From assembly GCA_016936455.1 (NCBI GenBank), contig JAFGXV010000016.1, positions 1 to 64,000 on the forward strand: a stretch of 64,000 nucleotides of DNA, in the 5' to 3' direction. Shown in pieces: positions 32,345 to 41,441 of the stretch. Source of the DNA: Desulfuromonadaceae bacterium. Its GTDB lineage: Bacteria; Desulfobacterota; Desulfuromonadia; Desulfuromonadales; Desulfuromonadaceae. Each line of letters begins with the position of its first letter. The first letter of the stretch is position 1. A program made the position numbers and the translations under genes. The notes under the pieces were generated by a model, which was given only the letters and a program-made list of their open reading frames with translations, did not search any database and was not told the DNA's origin.

Positions 32345-34212
32345 TGATGGTGCATCCCAAGCTTGATTATCAGCGGCACAAGATCTCGGTTCATCAGTAT
32401 GAAGGCTACAAAAGTATGTCGCCCAAAGAGCTGTTTGATACGCTGGGGCGCAAATATCTGGATTGGGATACGCCGTACCGCAAGGTTCTCGATAATATGG
32501 CGCCTCCGTTTTATCGCTGGTTTGCCGGCGGCAAGCTCAATGTGTTTGACAATCTGGTCGGTAAGCACATGGACACCCTGCGGCGCAACAAGGCTGCCAT
32601 TGTCTGGCGCGGGGTCGGGTTTGAGGAGCGCACCTATACCTATCAGGCCCTGGGCCATGAAGTGAAGTGCCTGATGAACGGGCTGCTGCATCTGGGGGTA
32701 AAAAAAGGTGATTTCGTTCTGATCTACCTGCCGGATCTGCCCGAAACCATTGTGGCGATGCTGGCCTGCGCCAGCATCGGCGCGATCCATGTCAATTATC
32801 ACATGGCGTACTCCGCAGAGTCACTGGCTCAGCGTCTTCAACACTGTCGGGCGCGCTATATCATTACCTGCGATGGGGTTAGTTACCGCAGCCGTGGCCT
32901 GAAAGAAGTGGTCAACGAGGCGATTGAGCGCATTGACTATGACATCCAGCACTGCGTGGTGGTGCGGCGGACCGGTCAGCACACCCTGATGCGGCCGAAG
33001 CGCGATATCTGGTATGACGATCTGATCACCGACCCGGAATTTTCCACCGGCGCGGTGTACGATCCACTGCGCGCCGCCGACGAGCCGCTGTTCATGCTCT
33101 ATACCTCGACCAAGTCGAAAAAACCGCGCGGCGAGCTGCACAGTCTGGCCGGATACCTGATGTGGGCGAAGTTTACCACCGAGCTGCTGTTTGATCTGAT
33201 CGATACGGATATTTTCTGGAATACCTCGGACCTGGCCTGGATCAATGGTCACAGTTATTCCGTCTATGGGCCGCTGTCTCTGGGGGTGACCCTGTTTCTC
33301 TATGAGGGCGCCATCTCCTACGAAAATACCGGCTGTTTCTTCGATTATCTCGATCGCTACCATGTCACCGTGCTCTATACCAATCCGAGTCTGCTGCGCA
33401 GTGTCATGCGGGCCAAGAGCAGCAAGCGCTATCTCAACCGTGCCAGCAACTCCCTGCGGTTGATCGGCTGTGGCGGCGAGAAGGTCAGTGAGGAGGTCTA
33501 TGACTGGGCTCAGTATGAGCTGACCAATAAACGCAATCTGCCGATTACCCAGATCTGGGGCCAGACCGAAACCGGTGGCTGCCTGATTGCCGGGGTTCCG
33601 GGGGTGCTTGATTTTGAGGATGACACCATGATGCGTCCGCTGCCGGGGGTCGATGCGCGGATTGTCGATTATAGTGGAACCGCCGTTGCCACCCCGGGCG
33701 AGCCTGGCCGTCTGGTGCTGGCGTCACCGCTGCCTTCCATGCTGCAGGATCTGTACAAGGACGAGATCGGCTATGAGCAGACCTTCTGGAAGAAGTTCGA
33801 GCAACGGACCTACTACGTAACGGGTGACGGCGCCATGTATGATGGTCGCTCCAATTTCGACCTCCTCGGTCGGCTGGACAATATTGTCAGCAGTGGCGCC
33901 GGGCGGCGCAGTATCCCGGAAATCGAAGAGACGGTGATGACCATGCGTCGCATCCGTGAATGTGCCGCCACGGTTGTCGACCATCCCGCCCAGGGTTACA
34001 TGCTGGTCATCTTCTGCGTGCTGAAGGATTTTCGTGACGAGAGCTATCGCGAGAAAACCCTGCGCGAGATTCGGGAACATATTATTGAGGAGATCGGCGA
34101 GCTGAACCTGCCGGACAAGATCCGTTTTACCAAGTACCTGCCCAAAACGCCCGACAACCGGATCAACCGGGAGCTGCTCAAGGAGATTGCACTGCAGATG
34201 GAGGGCATCTGA
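32344..34212 (+). CDS. Acetyl-CoA-synthetase-like protein with degenerate active site
   Basis: The 622 residues align end to end with AMP-forming acetyl-CoA synthetases (FYRWFAGGKLNV, VVVRRTGQH, NGHSYSVYGPL, YVTGDGA). The usual catalytic motifs are altered. The phosphate loop normally YTSGTTGKPKG reads YTSTKSKKPRG (253-263), losing both glycines. The acetate-pocket WWQTETGG reads WGQTETGG (405-412), an opening change (W to G). The A10 motif RSGKI reads PDNRI, so the adenylation lysine is an arginine (R606), and the SGHR motif is shifted (SSGAGRRS). Standard adenylation is therefore doubtful: it is either a pseudoenzyme or an enzyme with changed chemistry. The reading frame is intact. It is coupled to the exonuclease and followed 70 bases later by the amidoligase-like gene. 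Confidence 0.88.
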   Translation: MMVHPKLDYQRHKISVHQYEGYKSMSPKELFDTLGRKYLDWDTPYRKVLDNMAPPFYRWFAGGKLNVFDNLVGKHMDTLRRNKAAIVWRGVGFEERTYTYQALGHEVKCLMNGLLHLGVKKGDFVLIYLPDLPETIVAMLACASIGAIHVNYHMAYSAESLAQRLQHCRARYIITCDGVSYRSRGLKEVVNEAIERIDYDIQHCVVVRRTGQHTLMRPKRDIWYDDLITDPEFSTGAVYDPLRAADEPLFMLYTSTKSKKPRGELHSLAGYLMWAKFTTELLFDLIDTDIFWNTSDLAWINGHSYSVYGPLSLGVTLFLYEGAISYENTGCFFDYLDRYHVTVLYTNPSLLRSVMRAKSSKRYLNRASNSLRLIGCGGEKVSEEVYDWAQYELTNKRNLPITQIWGQTETGGCLIAGVPGVLDFEDDTMMRPLPGVDARIVDYSGTAVATPGEPGRLVLASPLPSMLQDLYKDEIGYEQTFWKKFEQRTYYVTGDGAMYDGRSNFDLLGRLDNIVSSGAGRRSIPEIEETVMTMRRIRECAATVVDHPAQGYMLVIFCVLKDFRDESYREKTLREIREHIIEEIGELNLPDKIRFTKYLPKTPDNRINRELLKEIALQMEGI

Positions 34213-34282
34213 AGCTGGACAATGGGGTCCGGTTTCCCATGCCAAATTGTCGCCATCTGTTGTCCTGCCTGTGGAGGCCGGT

Positions 34283-35734
34283 ATGGCATTTTTCTTTCCC
34301 AATCATGCCCGTAGTAGCGACTACGCACGTCTCTATGCGTGCTTGACGCCTGTCGAGCGCATTCTGGTCCTGCGCGAATTTATTGGCGTCACCTATCGGC
34401 GCCGTTTCCAGTTCTTCCAGCGTTATGACTACCATGCCTGGTATCAGGCTCCTTTCCGCCACAATCTGCAGATTGCTGTCCAGCGGCAGGAAAAACGTTT
34501 TCGGATCGCGATGCGCTGTTGGCGCAAACCGGTGCGGACAGCCTATCTGCAGCTGATCTTTCGCCACTACGCCCTGGGGTTTGTGCTGCAGCTGCTGCGC
34601 AAGCGTCATCGCGATGGCATGCCATTGGCCGATGCCGGTTGTTATCCTGATGCCGTGGACATGCTGCATGCCCTGCAATGGTTCCTGGACCATGAACCCG
34701 CGCTGCAGCAGGCGATTGATGAGGCCGTGGACACGGTGGAACGCGAGGGAACGCGCAGCCTCTATCTCTACTGTCTGCGAGCTTTTGTCCTGGTGCGTGA
34801 TCTGCTGCAGGCGCAGGGGGAAGACGGGGCCTGGCAGCGACTGGTTCCCGCCTTCACCGGCGGGCGCATTCCCCTGGGCGCGGAGCTGGAATTCAGTAAT
34901 CTGGGCTACCGGGCCAGTTTCGAACATTCCTGCGGCCACCATCGGCAGGACGAGGTGTTTCACAACTTCGTCTACTTCCACCAGTTTTTTCTCGAAGATG
35001 TCAGCTGGCGCCTCGGCGGCTACCTCGATCATCATGTCCGCCTGCGCCGCTATCTGCCGGTTCCCTGGGTCGGTGGTTTTTTTGAGTACTCGCTGGTGCG
35101 CATGGACTACCAGCGCCGTTTTTCCCTGCCGTTGACACGCGATCCCGGATTCCTTGCCAGTTATCTTCATCATGTGGTGCGGTTCAATTGCAACGTCGCT
35201 CCGCACAGCCTGCATCTGAACTGTGAGCGGTTGTGGCGCCGTCAGCCGCACCGTCCCGAATTCGGCGATTACCTGTGCCTGATGGTGCTGGGGGGAGAGC
35301 TGGCGCGCGGTGAGGATGGCGTATTGCGTGAACAGCGTCTGAGCCAGCAGGAACTGATCAAGCTGATCCGCTTGCGGAACCATCACTCATTGCTGGATGG
35401 GGCAGACCACGATGTGACGGAGTTTGCCTTTCTGCGGCTCAACGCGCAGCGCACTGTTCGTGACTGGACGACACTGATTGCCGCGATGAAGGGCTTTCAT
35501 GCGGTAAGCGATTTTCAGCAGGTCCATGAACCCATCAATGAACTGGCCCTGTGGGCCAGAAGGCCCTATGCTCTGCAGGAAGAACAGATCCGTTCGTTTC
35601 TGGCCCGGGTGGAGGATGGGCTGCGCATGGAACATGTCTATGGCGCCGCCCAAATCAGGGCGTGGCTGGATCGACTGTCGGACTGGTTGATGGAGGAAAA
35701 CCGGCGTCTACTGCCGCCGCCTTCGGAGCATTGA
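34283..35734 (+). CDS. Unknown protein with amidoligase-like motifs
   Basis: A 483-residue soluble protein that I cannot assign with confidence. An Arg/His-rich helical N-terminal half (about 1-190) precedes a region starting IPLGAELEFSNLG (GAELEF at 199-204). This resembles the first strand G-x-E-x-E-F of glutamate-cysteine ligase and amidoligase enzymes; later APHSLHLNCE (H308, H311) resembles their H-x-H-type strand. Between them are conserved-looking aromatic and histidine segments (CGHHRQDEVFHNFVYFHQ). An ATP-dependent amide ligase is a hypothesis only. ATG 34283 is chosen for its GGAGG. Its last 80 bases overlap the cyclotransferase-like gene on the other strand. Confidence 0.7.
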   Translation: MAFFFPNHARSSDYARLYACLTPVERILVLREFIGVTYRRRFQFFQRYDYHAWYQAPFRHNLQIAVQRQEKRFRIAMRCWRKPVRTAYLQLIFRHYALGFVLQLLRKRHRDGMPLADAGCYPDAVDMLHALQWFLDHEPALQQAIDEAVDTVEREGTRSLYLYCLRAFVLVRDLLQAQGEDGAWQRLVPAFTGGRIPLGAELEFSNLGYRASFEHSCGHHRQDEVFHNFVYFHQFFLEDVSWRLGGYLDHHVRLRRYLPVPWVGGFFEYSLVRMDYQRRFSLPLTRDPGFLASYLHHVVRFNCNVAPHSLHLNCERLWRRQPHRPEFGDYLCLMVLGGELARGEDGVLREQRLSQQELIKLIRLRNHHSLLDGADHDVTEFAFLRLNAQRTVRDWTTLIAAMKGFHAVSDFQQVHEPINELALWARRPYALQEEQIRSFLARVEDGLRMEHVYGAAQIRAWLDRLSDWLMEENRRLLPPPSEH

Positions 35735-36401
35735 AGGCGCAGCGGCTGCTGTTGTGGCAGAAACGCTGGCACTGGTGAAGTTGACAGGCTCGACGGACCA
35801 TTTCTTCTTCATAGACCAGCGGATCGATGAACACCTGCTGGCTTTGGTCGCATAGCCTCAGCCGGTAGACGTTCTCGGCGGTTGCTGATGCGGCCGCTTC
35901 GCCGGTCTGGCGGAAGGCCTTCCACTGCCCGCATTCGATACGCACCTGACGTTCATGGTCGATAGAGAGATGGTGCTGGGGGTAGGTATAGACCCAGGCA
36001 TCCACCTGCTTTAATGGGCCGGGCTGGTTGGGGTTCTCGAGAAAAAGCGCGAGCTTGCGGCGCAGGTAGATGCTTTTTTCCGGCTTGAGCGGGTGAAAAT
36101 CTTCCAGCCGGTCCAGCAGACGCATCACCCGCAACGGGTCATTAAAGGTCATGACCTCGCCGGCGACCAGCGTGTTGCAGTCGTTCTCGGATTGGATCAG
36201 GCCGGGAAAGCCCATGGGCAGGTAGTAGAGAAAGCCCTGACAGTAGCCGACGGCGATGCTGGTGACGCGTTTTCTGATGAAACGGTTGAAGTTCTCATAG
36301 CGTTCCATCAGGCTGCCGTAAAAAAAGAACAGCTGGGTCTGTTCCAGATCCTGCTGTCGCAGGTGATTGGCTTTGCGCCGGGTTCCGAAGCGGCCGAACA
36401 T
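35655..36401 (-). CDS. Gamma-glutamylcyclotransferase-like (AIG2 fold) protein
   Basis: A 248-residue protein. Residues 24-160 look like the GGCT/AIG2 fold: the substrate-loop motif FFFYGSL (YGSL 28-31) and an acidic residue E100 in RLLDRLEDFHP at the position of the catalytic glutamate. GGCT proteins release 5-oxoproline from gamma-glutamyl amides. The C-terminal 90 residues are extra, with several Cys and His (CQLHQCQRFCHNSSRC) and a disordered tail. It lies four bases downstream of the cNMP/CBS/NTase gene. The tail overlaps the amidoligase-like gene on the opposite strand, which may link expression of a maker and a breaker of amide bonds. That pairing is inference. Confidence 0.75.
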   Translation of the reverse strand: MFGRFGTRRKANHLRQQDLEQTQLFFFYGSLMERYENFNRFIRKRVTSIAVGYCQGFLYYLPMGFPGLIQSENDCNTLVAGEVMTFNDPLRVMRLLDRLEDFHPLKPEKSIYLRRKLALFLENPNQPGPLKQVDAWVYTYPQHHLSIDHERQVRIECGQWKAFRQTGEAAASATAENVYRLRLCDQSQQVFIDPLVYEEEMVRRACQLHQCQRFCHNSSRCAFNAPKAAAVDAGFPPSTSPTVDPATP

Positions 36402-36405
36402 CCGC

Positions 36406-38319
36406 TTAGCTTAACCCCTTGCCGAAGTGGCTGCGGGTGGCGCTCTGCAGCTTGCTGACGGCGTGAAAGGCACTGCGCAGAAGATCCTGTTCCGTTTTGG
36501 TCAGGCTGGCCGGATCGATGTAATTACTGGGTTCTTCATTCTCTTTCATCAGGGCGATTTCGTTGCGCAGCCGCAGAAAGGTCAGGGCTTCGAAGGCGAC
36601 GCGGATGTGCTCCGCCGTATCTACCGAGAACACCTCATCGCGGGTCAGCACGTTCAGTCGCTCCATGGTGGTCAGGGAGCGGACCTCATGCTCCAGAGCG
36701 AACATTCGGATGCAGTCAACGATGTACACCAGCCCGCCTTTTTTTAATGACAGCTTGCCGCTGTATGGCCCGCTTTTCTCGGTGATGAAACGACCCCACA
36801 GCCCCGTTGGCACCTTGTGTGTCAGGTTGAGCTGCATCACGTGGTAGAGAAAGCCGGGGAATTCACGCACCGCCTGGAAAACGATGCCTTGCAGTGAATG
36901 GGCGAGGTCGGCGTCGCCATAGAGGGGGGTGAAGTCGAAGAAGATCGATGAGTAGCGTACCTTGTGCGGCTCCGGATTGGTGGCCCAGTCGATAATCCGT
37001 TGGCGCCAGTCGGTCAGACGGCCGCGCCAGGCTTCATTGCTGACCATGACGTCCCCTTCGCACAGCGGATAGCCGACATAGTCCAGCGCCTGGGTGACGC
37101 GGTCCGCCAGAGGAATGAAATAGGCGTCAACTTCAGCCTGCTGCTCATCGGGGTAGTCCTCGAAGATGAAACCGTTGTCCTGATCGGGCCCGAGCATCAT
37201 CTCGCGACGGCCACCGCTGCCCATAATCAGAAAACAGTAACGGATGTGCGGTTCCTCGTGGCCTTCGCTGAGCATTTGCTGGCGACAGATCTCGAAGGTT
37301 CGTTTGATCAGGCCGTGGTGAATGTAGGACAGGGTTTCCATCACGTCCGGGGCACTGCGGGTTTCCGACAGCAGGGCTTCAGCCACCCGGACCAGGGAGC
37401 CGTGAATGCGCTTGAGTTCCTCAAGGCAGTCTGTTTCCTCAATGCTGCCCAGCATCAACATGGCTTTCTGGCTGCGATGGCGGATCAGATCGCTCATGGT
37501 GACCATGCCGAGCAGTTCGCCTCCTTCCACGATGGGCAGGTGCTTCAGCCCATGTCCGACCATGCATGCCATGGCTTCGTACATGTAGGTGGAGGGGGGG
37601 AGGGACGGCGGTTTTTCGATCATCAGTTCCCGTGCCGTGATCTGCTCCGCATCAGCACCCTGGACGGCCAGAACCTGGGCGATCAGGTCGCGGCAGGTGA
37701 CCAGGCCGACAACGTGTTTTATCTCATCCATCACCACCACCGAGCGAATCTGCTGGTCGGCCATCAGCACGGCCAGCTCACGGGCGGTGGTCGTCTCTTT
37801 GCAGGTTACCGCCGGTGAGGACATGATCTCTGACAGTCGCTTCTGAAAGGGATAGGCCTCCATGCTGCCGAGCGCTTTCTGACTGTGGGTGGAAATGATG
37901 TCGGCGTAAAGGTGCCGCACGCGGCCGACAATGGCATTGTTAAAATATTGCCTCAGTTCCGGGACTTCTTCGGCGATCTCAAGCAGGAGGGCCTGCGGAA
38001 TCAGGTAGCATTCGGTTTCGCGGACGGTGCGGGCCCCGCCGGTATAGGGTTCACCGGTAAAAATCGGCGTACAGCCGAAATAGCTGCCTTCGCGGCGGTG
38101 GTCAACGACAATTTCCTCGCCACCGGGGGTGAGAAGGGTGATTTCCACCAGCCCGGAGCGAATAGCGTAGAGGTAGCCGGTATAGTTGTCATTCTGGTTG
38201 AAAACATGGTAGTGCTGCGGAAATTTCCGTATACTGGCAGCGGCCAGAATGCGACTCAGCTTGTCCGGTGCAAGGTCGCGAAACGGTTCGATCTTCTCAA
38301 GGGGGATGACGACAGGCAT
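36406..38319 (-). CDS. Cyclic-nucleotide-binding/CBS/DUF294 nucleotidyltransferase-like protein
   Basis: A 637-residue regulatory protein: a cyclic-nucleotide-binding domain (about 10-125), two CBS domains (about 165-285, ending MVTMSDLIRHRSQ), a GlnD-like nucleotidyltransferase domain DUF294 (about 330-480, motif GSGGRRE at 367-373, metal ligands D379 and D381) and a C-terminal DUF294_C helical domain. The motif residues are intact, so it may transfer nucleotides to a protein partner. Homologues commonly sit beside acetate symporters and ACS, and it probably reports energy state (AMP/ATP at CBS). It diverges from asnS, and the GGCT-like gene follows four bases after its stop. Confidence 0.9.
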   Translation of the reverse strand: MPVVIPLEKIEPFRDLAPDKLSRILAAASIRKFPQHYHVFNQNDNYTGYLYAIRSGLVEITLLTPGGEEIVVDHRREGSYFGCTPIFTGEPYTGGARTVRETECYLIPQALLLEIAEEVPELRQYFNNAIVGRVRHLYADIISTHSQKALGSMEAYPFQKRLSEIMSSPAVTCKETTTARELAVLMADQQIRSVVVMDEIKHVVGLVTCRDLIAQVLAVQGADAEQITARELMIEKPPSLPPSTYMYEAMACMVGHGLKHLPIVEGGELLGMVTMSDLIRHRSQKAMLMLGSIEETDCLEELKRIHGSLVRVAEALLSETRSAPDVMETLSYIHHGLIKRTFEICRQQMLSEGHEEPHIRYCFLIMGSGGRREMMLGPDQDNGFIFEDYPDEQQAEVDAYFIPLADRVTQALDYVGYPLCEGDVMVSNEAWRGRLTDWRQRIIDWATNPEPHKVRYSSIFFDFTPLYGDADLAHSLQGIVFQAVREFPGFLYHVMQLNLTHKVPTGLWGRFITEKSGPYSGKLSLKKGGLVYIVDCIRMFALEHEVRSLTTMERLNVLTRDEVFSVDTAEHIRVAFEALTFLRLRNEIALMKENEEPSNYIDPASLTKTEQDLLRSAFHAVSKLQSATRSHFGKGLS

Positions 38320-38459
38320 GATGAACTCTCCGCGCGCAGGGTACGGGGCAGGGGGGTGAAACTCCGTTGGCTCCTATCCTACCATTGTCATGCCGAAAGA
38401 CAAAAGCTTTCCTCCTGCCTGGTGCCGGACATTATTCCTATTTATGCGAGAGAGGGGTC

Positions 38460-39830
38460 ATGCGGATTCAACAGATCTTGTTACAGGAACAGGCCGTCCA
38501 GAACCTGACGGTGCGTGGTTGGGTGCGCACGGTGCGACGCAGCAAAGAGGTGGTGTTTATCGAGCTCAATGATGGTTCCTGCCTGGCCTCGCTGCAGCTG
38601 GTGGCCACGGAGTCTGTCGATGCGCAGGCTCTGGCCGCCGTGACCACGGGGGCCTGTATCGAAGCCCGGGGTGATCTGGTTGCGTCTCCCGCAGCCGGTC
38701 AGCGCTGGGAGCTGCGGGTCACGCAGCTGGAGGTGCTGGGGGAGGCCGATTCCAGCTATCCGATGCAGAAGAAACGCCACAGTTTCGAGTATCTGCGCAG
38801 CATGGCCCACCTGCGGCCGCGGGCCAACACCTTTGGCGCGGTGTTCCGCCTGCGCAGCGCGCTGTCCTTTGCCGTGCACCAGTTTTTTCATCAGCGCGGT
38901 TTTTTATATGTCCACACGCCGATTATCACCGCCAGCGACTGCGAAGGGGCGGGGGAGCTGTTCCGGGTGACCACCCTCGACCCGTTGCACCCGCCGCTGA
39001 AGGAGGGTGGCGTGGACTGGGGACAGGACTTTTTCGGCACGCGCACCGGCCTGACGGTGAGCGGCCAGCTGCAGGGCGAGCTGTTTGCCACGGCGTTTCG
39101 CGACATCTACACCTTCGGTCCCACCTTTCGTGCCGAAAACTCTCATACCAGCCGCCATGCCTCGGAGTTCTGGATGATCGAGCCGGAGATGGCTTTTGCC
39201 GATCTGGCGGCCGATTGCCGGCTGGCCGAGGATTTCTTGCGTTTTCTGGTGCGCTACGCGCTGGAGCATTGCGGCGAAGATCTGCAGTTCTTCAATGAGC
39301 GCATCGAGCCGGGGCTGCTCGACAAACTGACGGCGCTGGCCGATGCCCGCTTCGAAACCATGAGCTACAGCGAGGCCGTGACGCGGCTGAAGAGCAGCGG
39401 CCAGGCGTTTGAGTTCCCGGTCGAATGGGGACTGGATCTGCAATCGGAACATGAACGCTACCTGTGCGAGCAGGTGATCGGCGGACCGCTGTTCGTCACG
39501 GACTATCCCAAGCAGATCAAGGCGTTTTACATGCGCGCCAACGAGGATGGGCGGACAGTGGCGGCCATGGACCTGCTGGTGCCGCGGGTCGGTGAAATCA
39601 TCGGCGGCAGCCAGCGCGAGGAGCGGCTGGATGTGCTCAGTGCGCGCATGGACGAGCTGGGCATGGAACGCGAGTCGTTGCAGTGGTATCTCGATATCCG
39701 GCGCTGGGGCAGCTGCCCCCATGCCGGTTTCGGCCTGGGCTTTGAACGCTTGCTCATGTACCTGAGCGGGATGGAAAATATCCGCGACGTCATTCCCTTC
39801 CCGCGCACCCCGGGGCAGGCACTTTTTTAG
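38460..39830 (+). CDS. asnS: Asparaginyl-tRNA synthetase
   Basis: Class II synthetase charging tRNA-Asn. The 456 residues have an N-terminal OB-fold anticodon domain (about 14-105, VRGWVRTVRRSKEVVFIELNDGS) and the class II catalytic core with motif 2 (FRAENSHTSRHASEFWMIEPE) and motif 3 (GFGLGFERLLMYL). The end IRDVIPFPRTPGQALF is the usual AsnRS form. ATG 38460 has GAGAGGGG upstream; an earlier in-frame codon at 38367 lacks homology. Its presence means Asn-tRNA can be made directly. Confidence 0.95.
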   Translation: MRIQQILLQEQAVQNLTVRGWVRTVRRSKEVVFIELNDGSCLASLQLVATESVDAQALAAVTTGACIEARGDLVASPAAGQRWELRVTQLEVLGEADSSYPMQKKRHSFEYLRSMAHLRPRANTFGAVFRLRSALSFAVHQFFHQRGFLYVHTPIITASDCEGAGELFRVTTLDPLHPPLKEGGVDWGQDFFGTRTGLTVSGQLQGELFATAFRDIYTFGPTFRAENSHTSRHASEFWMIEPEMAFADLAADCRLAEDFLRFLVRYALEHCGEDLQFFNERIEPGLLDKLTALADARFETMSYSEAVTRLKSSGQAFEFPVEWGLDLQSEHERYLCEQVIGGPLFVTDYPKQIKAFYMRANEDGRTVAAMDLLVPRVGEIIGGSQREERLDVLSARMDELGMERESLQWYLDIRRWGSCPHAGFGLGFERLLMYLSGMENIRDVIPFPRTPGQALF

Positions 39831-39870
39831 CGGGCGGTGAATTGTTTGCGGCGCATTGGGAGGGGCTGTG

Positions 39871-40818
39871 ATGTCGGATGATCTCTATTTTGCGGTGTCG
39901 ATCACCGCACCGATCTTCTGCATTATTGGCAGTGGACTATTGTTCAGAAAGATCGGCTGGCTGGACGAGGCCTTCGCCCGCATGGGCTCGAAGCTGGTCT
40001 TCAACGTCTCCTTGCCCTGCCTGTTGTTTGTTAAACTGGTTGAAACAGATTTTCGTCACGAGCTGCCGTTTGTCCTCATCGGTTATGCGGCGGTCATGAC
40101 GGTTGGCGCGTTCTGGCTGCTGGAGCGGTTTGCCGGGCAGTGGCTGGAAAATCCTTTTGATCGCGGGGCGTTTGTGCAGGGAGCGTTCCGTGGCAACATG
40201 GGGATTGTCGGACTGGCTTTCTGTATCGGAGCGTTTGGCGACAGTGTGATCGCCGTGGCCTCCATTTACCTTGCCGTGCTGACGCCGCTTTATAATGTGC
40301 TGGCTGTCATCACCCTCAGCCGTCATCAGCCCGCGGCGCTGGAGGGCGGTGTCGGCCGCGGCATCCTGCTCGCCATCGTCAAAAATCCATTGATTCTGTC
40401 GATCCTTGCCGGCGTGCTGGTTTCCGTCAGCGCCATTCGGGTGCCGGGAATTCTGCTGGAGTCCGGCGGTTACCTGGCGCGCATGGCTCTGCCGCTGGCG
40501 TTGATCTGTGCCGGGGCGTCGATTCGTCCACAGGAATTCGGCGCGTCAAGAGCACTGTATCTGGCCACGGTCAACAAGCTGCTGGTCATTCCCCTGGTAT
40601 TGACCCTTGGCGGGCTGGTCATTGGCCTGCGCGGGGAGGCGTTGGGCGTGCTGTATCTGATGAGTTCGGCCCCGACGGCCGCTGCCAGCTTTCCCATGAC
40701 GCAGGCCATGGGAGGGAATTATCATCTGGCTGCCGCGATTATAGCGGCCACATCTCTCGGAGCCATCCTGTCGACAACCTGCGGCTTGTTCATGCTGCGT
40801 GTCCTTGGGCTGGTTTGA
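39871..40818 (+). CDS. AEC-family transporter
   Basis: A 315-residue integral membrane protein of the auxin efflux carrier (AEC) family with about ten helices in two halves: PIFCIIGSGLLFRKIGWL at the start, the family NMGIVGLAF segment (about 110) and the second-half SAPTAAASFPMTQAMGG. Bacterial members move dicarboxylates such as malate or malonate, or other organic acids. It is 40 bases downstream of asnS, with GGGAGGGG at the start. The AEC member MdcF of malonate operons is a known precedent, and malonyl-CoA decarboxylase lies nearby, but a malonate link here is only a suggestion. Confidence 0.88.
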   Translation: MSDDLYFAVSITAPIFCIIGSGLLFRKIGWLDEAFARMGSKLVFNVSLPCLLFVKLVETDFRHELPFVLIGYAAVMTVGAFWLLERFAGQWLENPFDRGAFVQGAFRGNMGIVGLAFCIGAFGDSVIAVASIYLAVLTPLYNVLAVITLSRHQPAALEGGVGRGILLAIVKNPLILSILAGVLVSVSAIRVPGILLESGGYLARMALPLALICAGASIRPQEFGASRALYLATVNKLLVIPLVLTLGGLVIGLRGEALGVLYLMSSAPTAAASFPMTQAMGGNYHLAAAIIAATSLGAILSTTCGLFMLRVLGLV

Positions 40819-40837
40819 CGATATTCTTGCGAGGGGA

Positions 40838-41107
40838 TCAGACCGGAATGCGCCGTTTCTGACAGTAGCTGCGGATCATGACGAGCGCCTGGTTGACGCG
40901 GCTGAGTTTGTTGTTGCGGGCTTTGAGGGCCAGCACGTCTTCAAGGGAAATTTGCTCTTGCCTCAGATCACGCGTGACCAGATTGAGATTGGCCAGGATG
41001 GTTTTGATGTCGGCGGGTGTGTACTGCCGCAGCATGGGGGGAGAAATGGTCAGGTAGCCTTCTGCGATATCCTGAGCCAGTTTTTTGGGGTTGCCGCTGA
41101 TGGCCAT
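40838..41107 (-). CDS. Small protein of unknown function (89 residues)
   Basis: A soluble, basic, helical protein: MAISGNPKKLAQDIAEGYL, then SPPMLRQYTPADIKTILANL and a coiled-coil-like RDLRQEQISLEDVLALKARNNKLSRV. No family recognised. ATG 41107 is chosen because GGGAGGT lies just upstream and the more distal start adds a poor sequence. It diverges from the DUF4177 gene, sharing a 53-base promoter gap. Confidence 0.65.
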   Translation of the reverse strand: MAISGNPKKLAQDIAEGYLTISPPMLRQYTPADIKTILANLNLVTRDLRQEQISLEDVLALKARNNKLSRVNQALVMIRSYCQKRRIPV

Positions 41108-41160
41108 AAAACCTCCCGTACGGTAAGGGAACGACTGATTTTGAACAAAGGAGAACAGCA

Positions 41161-41355
41161 ATGGTCAAATACAAGGTTGTTGAGCTTTCAATTGTAACGG
41201 ATGAAAGCCTCGAACGCACCATCAATGAATGGGTATCCCAGGGCTGGCTGTTCGAACGGATTCAGTTCGCCATGTATGAAGGCAGCAAACGGCCCGGAAT
41301 GGCTTTTGTGCTGTTTACGCAGGATGCTTCCGACACCGCCAAGAAGGATAAGTAG
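41161..41355 (+). CDS. DUF4177-like small protein
   Basis: A 64-residue protein of DUF4177 type: KYKVVELSI strand, helix ERTINEWVSQGWLFERIQ and a final strand MAFVLFTQ. Function unknown. A strong ribosome site (AAAGGAG) precedes ATG 41161. Confidence 0.75.
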   Translation: MVKYKVVELSIVTDESLERTINEWVSQGWLFERIQFAMYEGSKRPGMAFVLFTQDASDTAKKDK

Positions 41356-41441
41356 GCACCTGCTTGTTGCCCGGGCCCTTGAGATAGCAGCTGGAGTGCG
41401 AATGCTTCTATCGGCCACTTGTGGCACATGTCAGCCCTTGA

